Under the pieces are notes generated by a model that did not search any database, was not told where the DNA came from, and saw nothing but the letters and a program-made list of their open reading frames with translations. From positions 1 through 21,989 of the forward strand of contig DASQSZ010000475.1 in NCBI GenBank assembly GCA_035642125.1: a stretch of DNA of 21,989 nt. Direction: 5' to 3'. How positions within the stretch are numbered: the stretch's first letter is position 1; each line of letters begins with the position of its first letter. Below, piece by piece: positions 1 through 8,615 of this stretch. The translations under genes were made by a program, and so were the position numbers. Origin of the DNA: CALAED01 sp937891035. Lineage in GTDB: Bacteria > Actinomycetota > Actinomycetes > Streptosporangiales > Streptosporangiaceae.

Positions 1-2924
1 CCCGCGCCGTTCCCGCCATCGGTCACATCGCCGGTCGCGCCATGCCATGCCGAGATGACCGCTGGACCGGCCGCCGGACCGGCGGGTGACGCTGTGCCCT
101 GCTCGCAGGGACTCTCCAGAAACTCAGGGTCGCGAGACAGCTCGAACGGCCGGTGGAATCGTTCGGCGAACCACGGCTCGACGTCGGTCATCGCGCCCGT
201 CGCGTACAGCGCGGCGGCGGCCAGGCAAAGATCTTCTGCCGACGCTCCCCCGGCGTTCAGCGCCACCGCCGGCACGTCGGTGATCCCGGGAACCAGGCCG
301 GCCAGACCGTGGCCCGGTCCTACCTCGACCAGGAGGTCGCACTCGTCGGCGAGTCCGGCCACCGCGGCGCGGAACAACACGGGACTGCTGATCTGGTCCG
401 CGAGCATGCGGCTCAGGTCATCGGCGGCGGAGATCAGGCGGCCGGTGATCGTGGAGTGCACCCGCCGCCCGATCGCCTCGAATGGGACTCCGTCGAGATA
501 CCGGGCGAGTGGGCGGACGGCGCCCCGCATCGCCGGCGAATGGAAGGCGTGGCTGACCTGGAGCCGCCGCGCCCCATGCCCTCGCTCCTTCGCCAGCTCA
601 AGCACTCGGTCGATTTCCGTCAAGTCGCCGGCGACCACCTGCGACGCGCCGTTGTCAGCGGCGATCACAACGTCGGTGCCCTCGATCAGGTCGGCGACGA
701 CCTCCGGCGGCGCCGCGATTGCGGCCATTCCGGTGCCGTCCCGGCCGGTCTGGCTCATGATCTGACCGCGCTTCGCGACGAGGCGGTACGCGTCCCCTTC
801 GGAAAGCGCGCCCGCCCAGCAAAGCGCGGTGATTTCGCCCACGCTGTGTCCCGCCGCGACGGACGCCTCGACGCCGAGCCGGGACAGGCAGCGCAGACCG
901 GCCATAGAGGCGTTGAAGATCGCCGGCTGGGCCGCCGCGGTGTCGACGGGATCGGCCTGCGCCGAGCGGCCATGCCGGCCACGCCTGAAATAGTCCTCGG
1001 CGTCGGTGACGACCGAGCCCAGCGCGCCCGCCGTCGCCGGAACCGGCGCACCCTGCCCGGTGAAGAGCAGGCCGACCCGGCCGGCCCGTCCCCTGGCCGC
1101 GAAGGTCCCCGGCGCGACGATCAGCTCACCTTCGGCCGATCGCGCCAGTCGAGCGAGATCGTTCGCGGCTTTACGCGCGTATCGCGCCAACTGGGCCGGA
1201 TCGCGTGCGGCGATCCCGACCCGGAACGGGAGCGGACCGCCCGGCCCCGCTGCCGCCCGGGCGGCCATCCGCGCGGCCACCTTGGCGGCGAGGTCCGCGG
1301 CCAGGTCGGCATGTTCGGCCATGGAGATGACGTCGGCCGCATCGGCTACGCGGGCAAGCCGCTCGACCAGCTCCGCCGTCGTGTCGCCGCCGAAAACAAA
1401 GAGCTCATGGCTCAGCGGGCGACGGGCCGTTCTTCGCTCCCCCGCGCTCAGGACCGTGCGGGTGCGACGCGTCGCGGCCTCCAGGACGACATGGGAGTTG
1501 ATGCCGCCGAACCCCATCGCGCTCACCGCGGCCCGGAGCGGAGCGGCCGGCCACGGTTCGGCGGCACGCACGATCCGGAGCGGAACACGGTCGCCGCGCA
1601 GCAGCTCATGCGGAACGGCACAGCCCGTCGTGGGAGGGAGGATCTGATGCCGCAGGGCTAGTGCGGCTTTGAGGAGCCCGGCGACCCCGGCCGCCGCCTT
1701 GGTGTGCCCGATGTTGGCTTTGATCGAGCCCAGCGCGGCCGGCGGCAGGGTACGTCGATCCCGCTGCGCCGCGATGAGTGCGCTGATCTCGGTCTCGTCG
1801 CCGACCGCTGTGCCGGTGCCGTGTCCCTCGAACATCGAGACGGTCTCCGGTCCGAACCCGGCGCGTTCATAGGCTCGTTCAAGGGCCAGTAGTTCGCCGC
1901 CCAGATCCGGTCTGGTGATGCCACCCTTGCCGTCGGACGAGATCCCCCATCCTCTGATCAGCCCCAGCGGCGTACGTCCGCGCGCGATCGCGTCCTCCGC
2001 CCGCATCAAAACGACCACGCCGCATCCCTCGCCAGGCCAAAATCCGGTCGGCGCCGCGTCGTAGACCCGCATGTCAGAGGTGGCGAGCGCCCCGGTTCGC
2101 GCGAATCCCACGAGTTCGAAGGGGTCGAGGCTCACATCCACCCCGCCGGCCAGCATGATGTCGGCGTCGCCCGCGAGCAGCGTGGAGCAGGCCGTGATGA
2201 TCGCGAGCAGAGAGGATGAACACGCTCCGTCGACGGTGTGACCACCGCCCCGCAGACCGAAGTGGTTGCAGATCCGGCCGGCGATGGTGTTCGCCAGCCC
2301 ACCGGCCAGGCTTTCGTCGTTGGGTGCGGGGAAGGGCTCCTTATATGCCTTCTCTACCTGCCCCAAGAAGTCGGCCAGCCGATCGGCCTGCCATCCTTGG
2401 CCGGCCAGCGCCGCTCCCAGCACGCGCCGCACGTAGGGCCACCGGAGCCGCAGCGCGGCGGCCCGGCTGAACTCTCCCGTCATCGTGTTGCCGATGACCA
2501 CCCCCGTACGGTCGCGATCGAGGCCGCGGGCGTCGGGGTAGCCGGCTGAAACGAGGGCGTTCGCCGCGACGTCCAACGCCAGCCAGTGCGCCGTATCGGT
2601 CACTCGGTACGCCGGTCCCGGCACCCGGAACCGGGCGCGGTCGAAGCGCCACCCCGCGAGCACGGCGGCGAAGCGCGCGTATGTACGGTCGGGATCGGGT
2701 GCGCCGCCGCCGTCGCCGGGGTCCGCGTCGGCGTAGTCGTGCAGGTTGAGCCGCCGGTGCGGAATCGGCCGGAAGGCGCGCCGCCGGGCCAGCACCGTTT
2801 CCCAGAGCCGGTCGGGGTTCTCCGCATCCGGGTACCGGCAGTCCGCGCCAACGATCGCGATGGCGTCGCCGCTCGGTCCGCTCCACGCACCGCTCATCAG
2901 CTCGCTCCGCTCATTTTCCGTCAT
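1..2924 (-). CDS. pksE: Enediyne-type iterative polyketide synthase PksE, N-terminal half (KS-AT; runs off the left edge)
   Basis: Enediyne PKS that builds the polyene precursor of the warhead from malonyl-CoA. 974 codons are visible; family members are about 1,900-2,000 residues, so the ACP, KR, DH and phosphopantetheinyl transferase regions must lie beyond the edge. The ketosynthase spans about residues 18-470. It has the enediyne-type active-site context TVDGACSSS (Cys235), EGHGTGT (His368) and KANIGHTKAAAG (His407), plus the family-typical run ANTIAGRICNHFGL just before the active Cys. The acyltransferase spans about 560-880, with LLFTGQG, GHSVGE (Ser694) and HAFHS (His795), the malonyl-type signature. 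The ATG start at 2924 overlaps the unbU stop as ATGA. A second in-frame ATG lies at 2897. It is the last visible gene of a coupled four-gene operon. The family call is firm; the product chemistry (9- or 10-membered ring) cannot be read here. Confidence 0.95.
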   Translation of the reverse strand, partial: MTENERSELMSGAWSGPSGDAIAIVGADCRYPDAENPDRLWETVLARRRAFRPIPHRRLNLHDYADADPGDGGGAPDPDRTYARFAAVLAGWRFDRARFRVPGPAYRVTDTAHWLALDVAANALVSAGYPDARGLDRDRTGVVIGNTMTGEFSRAAALRLRWPYVRRVLGAALAGQGWQADRLADFLGQVEKAYKEPFPAPNDESLAGGLANTIAGRICNHFGLRGGGHTVDGACSSSLLAIITACSTLLAGDADIMLAGGVDVSLDPFELVGFARTGALATSDMRVYDAAPTGFWPGEGCGVVVLMRAEDAIARGRTPLGLIRGWGISSDGKGGITRPDLGGELLALERAYERAGFGPETVSMFEGHGTGTAVGDETEISALIAAQRDRRTLPPAALGSIKANIGHTKAAAGVAGLLKAALALRHQILPPTTGCAVPHELLRGDRVPLRIVRAAEPWPAAPLRAAVSAMGFGGINSHVVLEAATRRTRTVLSAGERRTARRPLSHELFVFGGDTTAELVERLARVADAADVISMAEHADLAADLAAKVAARMAARAAAGPGGPLPFRVGIAARDPAQLARYARKAANDLARLARSAEGELIVAPGTFAARGRAGRVGLLFTGQGAPVPATAGALGSVVTDAEDYFRRGRHGRSAQADPVDTAAAQPAIFNASMAGLRCLSRLGVEASVAAGHSVGEITALCWAGALSEGDAYRLVAKRGQIMSQTGRDGTGMAAIAAPPEVVADLIEGTDVVIAADNGASQVVAGDLTEIDRVLELAKERGHGARRLQVSHAFHSPAMRGAVRPLARYLDGVPFEAIGRRVHSTITGRLISAADDLSRMLADQISSPVLFRAAVAGLADECDLLVEVGPGHGLAGLVPGITDVPAVALNAGGASAEDLCLAAAALYATGAMTDVEPWFAERFHRPFELSRDPEFLESPCEQGTASPAGPAAGPAVISAWHGATGDVTDGGNGA

Positions 2925-4030
2925 ATCGGGTCGGGCCTCGATCCGGACCTCGATCCAGCCTTCGATCCGGCCTTCGATCGCTCGGCGATCGCGCCCGGCA
3001 GCTCGATGACCGGGAACCCGGACGGACGCGCGGCCGGCGACGACGGAACGGCCCGCCGTGACCAGGCGCCGACGACCATGAGCACGATCCCGCGCAGGGC
3101 ACACGTGATCGCCAACGCGAAGAACAGGCCGAACACGATGTGGAAATGGACGAGCAGGCCGTACACGGCCGCGGTGGCCAGGCCGAAGCCCACCTGCCGC
3201 CATGGCGGCACCGGCGTGGTGCCCGGGTCAGTGATCATGTAGTTGGTGTAGAGGATGAACGCGGTCCCGGTCATGACGAGCAGCGCGCTGATCGTCTCGG
3301 TGCCGTCGATGGCGGTCCTGATCAACGCCTGTGCCGCGAAACCGGCCACCCATCCCAGGATCAGCGGGGTTTTTTTGGTCAGCTTGGCGTTCAGCAGCGT
3401 TCCCGAGACCAAGATCACCGCCGGGATCACCCAATCAACCGGGCCGCCGACCCATTCGGTGAAGTGGTACGGCGGCGCGATACCCACCCAGGGAAAGAGC
3501 AACAAGACCACCGCGATGCCGGCATTCGACGGGTTCAGTACGTGTCGCCGTCGCCCGCCGACGTTCACTTGGATCAGATACTTGGAAGCGATCGCGATGA
3601 CGACGGCGAGCAGCACCGGTGCGAGGCGGCTGTTGGCGTACAGAAGCATCGCGCACGCGAGGCCGGTGATATGCGCCGGCAGCAAGAAGTCGACGATCCC
3701 GATCACTGTGCGCTCGTACTTCGGCGGTCGCCGCCGCGCCCAGGCATCCACGACTTCCAGCCCGAGCTCCGCCGCGTAAGCGACGAGCACGGCCGCCACC
3801 GGGGTGATGTACGCCTGCTCGAAGCCGAGCCAAGCGTGACCGAGGATGGTGAACGTCGTGATCGATATGGCGAAGCGGCGGAGCGCACTGATGCGCGGGT
3901 CTGGCTTGGGCTTGCCGCGCCGCGCACCGCCGGTGTTCGGTTTCGCGTCGCCCGCTCGCGGCCGTGCCGTCGTACCGGTTACCGGCCGGCCCGCCGCCTG
4001 CGTCGTCGGCCGCTCCTGCGTGTCGCTCAC
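2921..4030 (-). CDS. unbU: UnbU-type integral membrane protein of the enediyne warhead cassette
   Basis: Membrane protein of 369 residues found in enediyne cassettes between unbV and pksE. Its biochemical role is not established. After a charged, Pro/Thr-rich cytoplasmic N-terminus of about 50 residues there are roughly nine or ten hydrophobic segments. These carry NPSNAGI and YMITDPGTTP, which recall the NqrB/RnfD membrane-flavoprotein family. I chose the GTG at 4030 because it overlaps the unbV stop as GTGA. An upstream extension to 4123 is open but would run into unbV coding sequence. The stop overlaps the pksE ATG by 4 bases. The last 20 or so residues are a low-complexity Ser/Lys/Gly/Arg tail encoded by 12-base repeats (see the repeat entry). 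A redox or transport role is inferred from the family resemblance only. Confidence 0.9.
   Translation of the reverse strand: MSDTQERPTTQAAGRPVTGTTARPRAGDAKPNTGGARRGKPKPDPRISALRRFAISITTFTILGHAWLGFEQAYITPVAAVLVAYAAELGLEVVDAWARRRPPKYERTVIGIVDFLLPAHITGLACAMLLYANSRLAPVLLAVVIAIASKYLIQVNVGGRRRHVLNPSNAGIAVVLLLFPWVGIAPPYHFTEWVGGPVDWVIPAVILVSGTLLNAKLTKKTPLILGWVAGFAAQALIRTAIDGTETISALLVMTGTAFILYTNYMITDPGTTPVPPWRQVGFGLATAAVYGLLVHFHIVFGLFFALAITCALRGIVLMVVGAWSRRAVPSSPAARPSGFPVIELPGAIAERSKAGSKAGSRSGSRPDPI
2935..2994. repeat. Imperfect 12-base tandem repeat in the 3' end of unbU
   Basis: About five 12-base units of the type CCTTCGATCCGG follow one another (2935-2946, 2947-2958, 2959-2970, 2971-2982, and a degenerate 2983-2994). 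They encode the C-terminal SKAGSKAGSRSGSR-type tail of UnbU, so a gain or loss of units would keep the frame and only change tail length. Confidence 0.75.
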
Positions 4031-5952
4031 GGCGTAACCTCCTTGGCTGAGCCGTCCGCGCCGAGCAGCAGGCTGTGCCACCCCGGGGCCAGATGAACCT
4101 CGGCGGTGTGCCGGGTTCCGCACTGGTCGCGCCAGCCGATGGTGGCCGGAACGCGGTCCTGGCGGTTGGTCAGGGCAAAAAGCAGCTCAGGTGCGGAAAC
4201 CCCACCGTGGCCGTTCGCGGGGTACACCTGTCCGGTTCTGACGCCCGCGGCGCCCGAGCGCAGCCGTACGGCGGCGCCCACCGCCGGCCGGCTGCCGTGT
4301 GCCGGGCCGGCGCAGTCGCCCTCCGCTGTGGCCGGGACGAGCAACCGCAGGCCGAGGAACGGATGGTCGGCCGCGCGCGTATTGCGATAGAAGTACGACT
4401 GTCCCCATTGATTCGCGACGGCGAAGTCGAGGCGGCCATCGTGATCCACGTCGGCCAGCCCGATGCCGCGTGCGGGCTTGCGGTCGGCGACGCCGATCCT
4501 GGCCGCGATGTCGCGGAATCGCCCGTCCGGGCCGCGGACGAAGAACCGGTTCGGATCGTGCCCTGAAACGTCGTCGCCGGGCCGGAACCGCGGCCAGCTG
4601 CGCGGATCCGCCACCCGGTCGTCGTTGGCCATCGCGAGTTCTTGGAGTTCCGGCCAGCGGTTGGTGTGGCCGGCGACGAAACCGGTGGCCTGCATGATCT
4701 GCGTGTCGCCGGTGCCGGCGAAGTCCGCAGCCTTGATGTCCCAGCCCCAGCCGGAGCGAGAGATCCCCAGGGACTCGCTGTGATCGTCGAAACGCGCGGT
4801 GCCGTCCGCGCCGATGGCCGGCCGGCCGGTGCTAAGCCACGCGAAGTTACTCTCGTGCAGCGCGTAGTTTTCGGTGATGTTGCTGACGATCATGTCCGGC
4901 ACGTCGTCGCGGTTGATGTCAGGGAAGGTCACGCCCATCCCCTTGAACGAATCGTTGCCGAGCACCTTCGACTTGGGGGTGGTGGCATGGCGCCGGCCGC
5001 TCAGCGGCTTGAGCCGTACCCGCCCGGGGGTCGAGCGGTTCTGCAGCAGGTGGTCGGGGCCGAAGTCGTTGGCGAAGTAGAGTTCGGCGCGGCCGTCTCC
5101 GTCGAGGTCCTGGGCCCCGATCGCGAGCGTCCATGCCCGCGCGATCGTGTCGCTGAAGGGGGTGGGCACCTGGCGGAACCGCGCGTCCGGTCGCGACCCG
5201 CCACGGCGCGCGGCGGACAGCAGGATGCGGTTGACTCCCCCGTTGTAACCGGCGGACATCGACCGTTGCATCCGCAGTTCGTCCTGGCGGGCATGCGGGT
5301 CGAGGACGCGCGCCCCATCCGGAAAGTAATTACCGGCGACGATATCGCTGTGACCATCGCCGTCGACATCGGCGAGCGTGATCGCGTTGGTGTTCCACAC
5401 CTGGTACGGCCGCACCAGCTCGCGCGGCGTAAACGCGTCCCGCCGGTCAACGGATCCGGGCGTCCGCAAAAATAGTACGGGCGACCTGCCCCAGTAGTAG
5501 ATCAGGACGTCGGTCAGCCCGTCCTCGTTGTAGTCGCCTGGCACACAGCCCATCGGCGCCATGGTGGCGTCGTACGGCAGGCCGCCCGGGGTCAGCCGCA
5601 TCGTGCGGAAGCGGCCGCCGGTGCCCGGCGCCGGCCGCACCGTCGCGGAGTCGTCCCTGGGATCGACGAGGCAAACGTCGTCGGACCGCCCGTTGCCATC
5701 GAGATCCGCCACGCCGACCGCCGCCCCGACGGCGGAAATCCAACTGCTGATGTGCCGGAACGCGGGCGCGACCGTGCGAACGTCACGGCCGGTGACCGCC
5801 TGGTTGAGCGGCTGCCGCGCGAAGGCGAACTGCTTCGCCAGTCGCGCGTCCTGTGCCGACGCGCCGGCGGGAAGCTCGGCGAGGTGCCATCCGCCCAATA
5901 CGAGGGCGAGCGCGCAGGCGGGGGCGGCACCGGCGCGCAGTTTTCCGATCAT
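4027..5952 (-). CDS. unbV: UnbV: exported FG-GAP/VCBS-repeat protein with C-terminal ASPIC/UnbV domain
   Basis: Predicted exported protein of 641 residues and a standard member of enediyne warhead cassettes; its exact function is unknown. The N-terminus is a signal peptide: a basic start (MIGKLRAG), a hydrophobic core (ACALALVLGG) and an Ala-rich cleavage region near ASA-Q. The body is a chain of calcium-binding-like FG-GAP/VCBS blades with DxDxDGxxD motifs, for example DLDGNGRSDD, DYNEDGLTDV, DVDGDGHSDI, DLDGDGRAEL, DINRDDVPDM and DVDHDGRLDF. This is consistent with a beta-propeller. The C-terminal about 110 residues (from RPAVGAAVRLRSG to GWHSLLLG) match the ASPIC/UnbV type. The ATG at 5952 overlaps the unbL stop as ATGA. 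An open extension upstream to 6360 is an out-of-frame read of unbL and was rejected. Its stop overlaps the unbU GTG. Confidence 0.92.
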   Translation of the reverse strand: MIGKLRAGAAPACALALVLGGWHLAELPAGASAQDARLAKQFAFARQPLNQAVTGRDVRTVAPAFRHISSWISAVGAAVGVADLDGNGRSDDVCLVDPRDDSATVRPAPGTGGRFRTMRLTPGGLPYDATMAPMGCVPGDYNEDGLTDVLIYYWGRSPVLFLRTPGSVDRRDAFTPRELVRPYQVWNTNAITLADVDGDGHSDIVAGNYFPDGARVLDPHARQDELRMQRSMSAGYNGGVNRILLSAARRGGSRPDARFRQVPTPFSDTIARAWTLAIGAQDLDGDGRAELYFANDFGPDHLLQNRSTPGRVRLKPLSGRRHATTPKSKVLGNDSFKGMGVTFPDINRDDVPDMIVSNITENYALHESNFAWLSTGRPAIGADGTARFDDHSESLGISRSGWGWDIKAADFAGTGDTQIMQATGFVAGHTNRWPELQELAMANDDRVADPRSWPRFRPGDDVSGHDPNRFFVRGPDGRFRDIAARIGVADRKPARGIGLADVDHDGRLDFAVANQWGQSYFYRNTRAADHPFLGLRLLVPATAEGDCAGPAHGSRPAVGAAVRLRSGAAGVRTGQVYPANGHGGVSAPELLFALTNRQDRVPATIGWRDQCGTRHTAEVHLAPGWHSLLLGADGSAKEVTP

Positions 5953-6905
5953 GTTGTCACCCCGTCTTTGTGCGGTTCCCACGCATGGCGAATCCCGGCG
6001 CGCCACTCCTCGTAGGTCTCGGGCGTGTCGGGCAGGTAGCCGGCCCTGGCCAGCGAACCGTCGGTCCATCCGGCCGCGGTGGCCGGCGGGGCCCCGGTCA
6101 GCGCCGTGACGGCCGCCGCCGAGCGGCGTGGCACGTTGCCGGTCAGTATGTGTGCCTTGGCCGCGAAGGCGGCGCCCTGCGCGAGGTGGTCGTGATAGCC
6201 CTCGGCCGCGTCGAGCAGGGCATCGAGGCGGGGGCCTGACTGGGCGCCGGTGTAGCAGGCGGCGAGCCCGATCCCGGCCCAAAGGTCGGGTCGCCGCGTG
6301 ATCGGGAATCCGTTGACCGCATCCAGAATTCGCTTCGGATCCGCGCCGGCATAGAACCAAAGCGCACGGCCAACTCCCTGATCGCGAATCGGGCGGACCG
6401 CACCGGTGGCCGCGGGTTCGATCGCATGTCGCTCGAAGACCGCATCGGGCCGGAAGAACGCCTGGTGGAAACCCCAGCCGTCCCAGGTCAGCCAGCGCAG
6501 CACCGGCCGGGCGAACCGTGCGTTCGGCTCCGGACGCCGCCGGAGCCGCGCGTAGGCCCAGCCCGCACCCACGTGAATCAGGTGGACGTATTGTGCGCCT
6601 GGGCCCGCGGCGAGTTTCTGGAGATCACGCCCCCGTCGCATCATCAGCTGATCACGTAGGCCCGTGCTCATCGCCGCGCCTTCGAACGCGAAGCCGCGCA
6701 GGTCGGGTGGGACCGCCGAGACGGTCCGTGCGTCGAGTTCGCCGGGCGCCGCGGCCATGGCCGCGTTGTAACCCGTCGCGAAGGCGTACACCACCGCCTC
6801 CAGCCGCCGCTGGATCTCCGGATCATCAGCGACGAATCCACGTCTTTCGAGGGAGAGCCGGCGCGGATCAAGCGATAGCATCCGGCCGATTATTTTGGCG
6901 CGCAT
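5949..6905 (-). CDS. unbL: UnbL, DUF1702-type enediyne cassette protein
   Basis: Soluble protein of 318 residues at the head of the cassette. UnbL-type (DUF1702) proteins are a conserved companion of PksE; no activity is established. Typical features visible are the start RMLSLDPRRLSLERRGF, the early ATGYNAAM stretch and the central KLAAGPGAQYVHLIHVGAGW region. There is no signal peptide or clear membrane segment. I chose the ATG at 6905 because AGAGGTGAGG lies five bases upstream; the in-frame TTG at 6920 lies upstream of that ribosome site. The stop overlaps the unbV start by 4 bases. As the first gene of the operon, its upstream region (palindrome at 6933-6949, paired motif at 7147-7183) should control the whole cassette. 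Confidence 0.9.
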   Translation of the reverse strand: MRAKIIGRMLSLDPRRLSLERRGFVADDPEIQRRLEAVVYAFATGYNAAMAAAPGELDARTVSAVPPDLRGFAFEGAAMSTGLRDQLMMRRGRDLQKLAAGPGAQYVHLIHVGAGWAYARLRRRPEPNARFARPVLRWLTWDGWGFHQAFFRPDAVFERHAIEPAATGAVRPIRDQGVGRALWFYAGADPKRILDAVNGFPITRRPDLWAGIGLAACYTGAQSGPRLDALLDAAEGYHDHLAQGAAFAAKAHILTGNVPRRSAAAVTALTGAPPATAAGWTDGSLARAGYLPDTPETYEEWRAGIRHAWEPHKDGVTT

Positions 6906-6932
6906 GACCTCACCTCTCAAGATTCACAAATT

Positions 6933-6949
6933 GCCGATAACATATCGGC
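6933..6949. promoter_or_regulatory. Perfect 17-base palindrome upstream of unbL, likely repressor operator
   Basis: GCCGATA-ACA-TATCGGC has perfect 7-base arms around a 3-base centre. It lies 28-44 bases upstream of the unbL ATG, between promoter and ribosome site. Its size and symmetry are those of a dimeric regulator operator (TetR-like, for example). Read on the minus strand it contains TATGTT, which could double as a -10 box, though no good -35 is visible. The palindrome is seen directly; the regulatory role is inferred. Confidence 0.6.
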
Positions 6950-7146
6950 CCGGGCGCCAACATGAATCAGCAAGTAGCGACAAAGTGTAAACAAGTAAAT
7001 ACCTCGAGCGAATGCGGTGAGTTATGACGTTTACCCAGGCAGCGCCCCTGATTTTTGTCTCCCTCTATGCCTTACTCGCATGTTATAACCAGTCACGACC
7101 GCACTCAATGCCGCCGACTAATCGCTGACCTTAGGAAGAAATCGGC

Positions 7147-7183
7147 GTATCGAAGGAAGCATTCTGGGTACTACCTTCGTTGC
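7147..7183. promoter_or_regulatory. Inverted pair of TACCTTCGATA-type motifs in the unbL/kinase intergenic region
   Basis: The 6906-7404 intergenic stretch holds no convincing gene. Within it TATCGAAGG (7148-7156, minus-strand reading CCTTCGATA) faces TACTACCTTCG (7169-7179), with CGAA/TTCG centres 25 bases apart. The same inverted arrangement, centres 23 bases apart, occurs at 14878-14912 upstream of the VOC gene. A shared regulator site for unbL, the kinase gene or both is the simplest reading. It lies about 240-280 bases upstream of unbL and 220-260 upstream of the kinase start. Confidence 0.6.
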
Positions 7184-7404
7184 CGCGAAAGAGAAAAATT
7201 GGTCGGGGGTGGGTTCAATAATGGCATCCGGCCCAGCCGGCCGCATCGGCGCCGAGCACCCGTCCACCAAATCGCCGGCGACGGACCTGGGGTACGGGCT
7301 CAGGGGCAGGGGGCCAGAGGCCCAGGTCCCACCGGTTCCGGCGATATCAGTTATCCTGTGGGCTACGATCAAGCTTGACCCCGGCGGCCGTGCGGAGGGG
7401 ATGC

Positions 7405-8520
7405 GTGGCCCGATATTCGCGGTCGGCTAAGCAGTCGTCCATGCGTGCGCTTGCCGACTTCATCGAATCAAGTCGGGCCAAGATACTCACCGCCTATGAG
7501 CGCGAGCTGCAGGCGATGGACAGTCCCATCAGCCACGATCCCGATAGCCGCCGGCAGGCCACCGCCAGAGCCGACCAGACCGTGACGGACCTCGTCGCCA
7601 GTTTGCGGGGCGGCAAGATCGATCTGGACCAGCACCACAGATTGCTCTCTTGGGACCACGGGACCGCCCAGGCGGCGGGCGGCATCCATGTATCCCAATC
7701 GCTGCGAGCGGCCGTGGCCCTGTTTGAGGTAACGCTTTCTTTCACCGCGGAACATCTTGCGCAGACCGAGTCGGCGGGGCTGCTCGAGTTCGTCTCGCTG
7801 GTCTTGAACGAAAGCATCAACGAGCGGATCCGCGAGGTGGCGGTCGCGCACAACAGCTTTCTGCTCAACAAGATCGACGCCGCCCACGAAGAGGAGCGGC
7901 GCCGTATCGCGCGCGAACTGCACGACCGTATTAGTCCCGGGGTCGTCGCGGCCCAACGGCAGCTTGAGCTCTACCTCGAATCCCTCCCGGATCCGGGCGA
8001 CGACTCGGCCAGGATCGAGTCCGCGCAAGAGGCCATCAGGGAAACGATCGACGAGTTGCGGACGACGACATCGGATCTGCGATACAAGGAGCCGTTAAAG
8101 GGCCTCGAGAACGCGCTGCATGTGTTCTTGGAGGCGGTCGGCCACCCCACCTTGCATACCCGCCTCGGCGTCCACGGCGACGAGGCATGGGTTCCGCCCG
8201 CTGTTCGGGAGGAGTCGTTCCTCATCATCAGGGAGGCGGTCCGTAACTCGCTCAGCCATGGACGTCCCTCTATGATCCTGGTCCGGGTGGACATCGCTCC
8301 CTATGAGTTGCGGGCCTCTGTGGAGGACGACGGCATCGGCTTCAACCTCGAGGACATCGATGCCACGGCCGGTCTGGCGTCGATGCGAGAACGGACGGCA
8401 CTGCTCGGGGGCACTTTGTCCATGTCGACCCAGCCCGGTCACGGCGTACAGGTGGAGCTGTCCGTGCCGCTTCCCGGCCGTCGCGACGAGACCGACCAGA
8501 CGACCATGTCGACGTCCTGA
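7405..8520 (+). CDS. Soluble DesK/NarL-type sensor histidine kinase
   Basis: Histidine kinase of the HisKA_3 class, 371 residues, with no membrane segment, so it should sense a cytoplasmic signal or a partner. The N-terminal about 155 residues (DFIESSRAKILTAYERELQ onward) are all-helical and recall RsbR-type N-terminal domains; I cannot assign the ligand. The H-box EEERRRIARELHDRIS places the phospho-acceptor at His173. The ATPase domain shows EAVRNSLSHG (Asn281) and EDDGIGF (309-313), followed by MRERTALLGGTL. I chose the GTG at 7405 because GGAGGGG sits four bases upstream; an ATG at 7441 is the alternative. The response regulator gene converges on it from 9293, and the pair is the obvious two-component system. 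Its place beside the unbL promoter suggests control of the cluster, which is inference. Confidence 0.88.
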   Translation: MARYSRSAKQSSMRALADFIESSRAKILTAYERELQAMDSPISHDPDSRRQATARADQTVTDLVASLRGGKIDLDQHHRLLSWDHGTAQAAGGIHVSQSLRAAVALFEVTLSFTAEHLAQTESAGLLEFVSLVLNESINERIREVAVAHNSFLLNKIDAAHEEERRRIARELHDRISPGVVAAQRQLELYLESLPDPGDDSARIESAQEAIRETIDELRTTTSDLRYKEPLKGLENALHVFLEAVGHPTLHTRLGVHGDEAWVPPAVREESFLIIREAVRNSLSHGRPSMILVRVDIAPYELRASVEDDGIGFNLEDIDATAGLASMRERTALLGGTLSMSTQPGHGVQVELSVPLPGRRDETDQTTMSTS

Positions 8521-8536
8521 AGTATCGACGTCCTGA
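8509..8536 (+). repeat. Two direct copies of TCGACGTCCTGA, period 16
   Basis: The last codons and stop of the kinase gene (TCGACGTCCTGA, 8509-8520) are repeated at 8525-8536. It looks like a small local duplication; the second copy is untranslated. Confidence 0.7.
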
Positions 8537-8615
8537 TCATCATTCTCGGCCGCATTGGGCCGGTGCTGGAGACGTCGCGCCGCAAACGCCGTGGCGGACA
8601 GCGCGCCCCCTTCGA

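Noticed and set aside
153..1661. Long open frame on the plus strand (about 500 codons) opposite pksE
   Set aside because: It is antisense to a clear KS-AT reading frame. Its translation is Arg/Gly/Asp-rich without any domain, as expected for the shadow of high-G+C coding sequence.
5953..6360. Upstream extension of unbV to 6360
   Set aside because: The extra residues are an out-of-frame reading of unbL. The ATG at 5952 gives a signal peptide and a 4-base overlap.
7024..7128. 34-codon plus-strand frame starting MTFTQAAPLIFVSLYALLAC, with a lipobox-like end
   Set aside because: The GGTGAG site is only two bases from the ATG, the frame is very short and the region looks like promoter DNA. It could be revisited if transcripts are found.
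7218..7430. Plus-strand frame starting MASGPAGRIGAEHP
   Set aside because: No domain or typical amino-acid composition, and it overlaps the chosen kinase start in another frame. It is more likely leader sequence.
8521..8615. Possible terminator between the convergent kinase and regulator genes
   Set aside because: Only short imperfect stems were found; nothing was strong enough to call.
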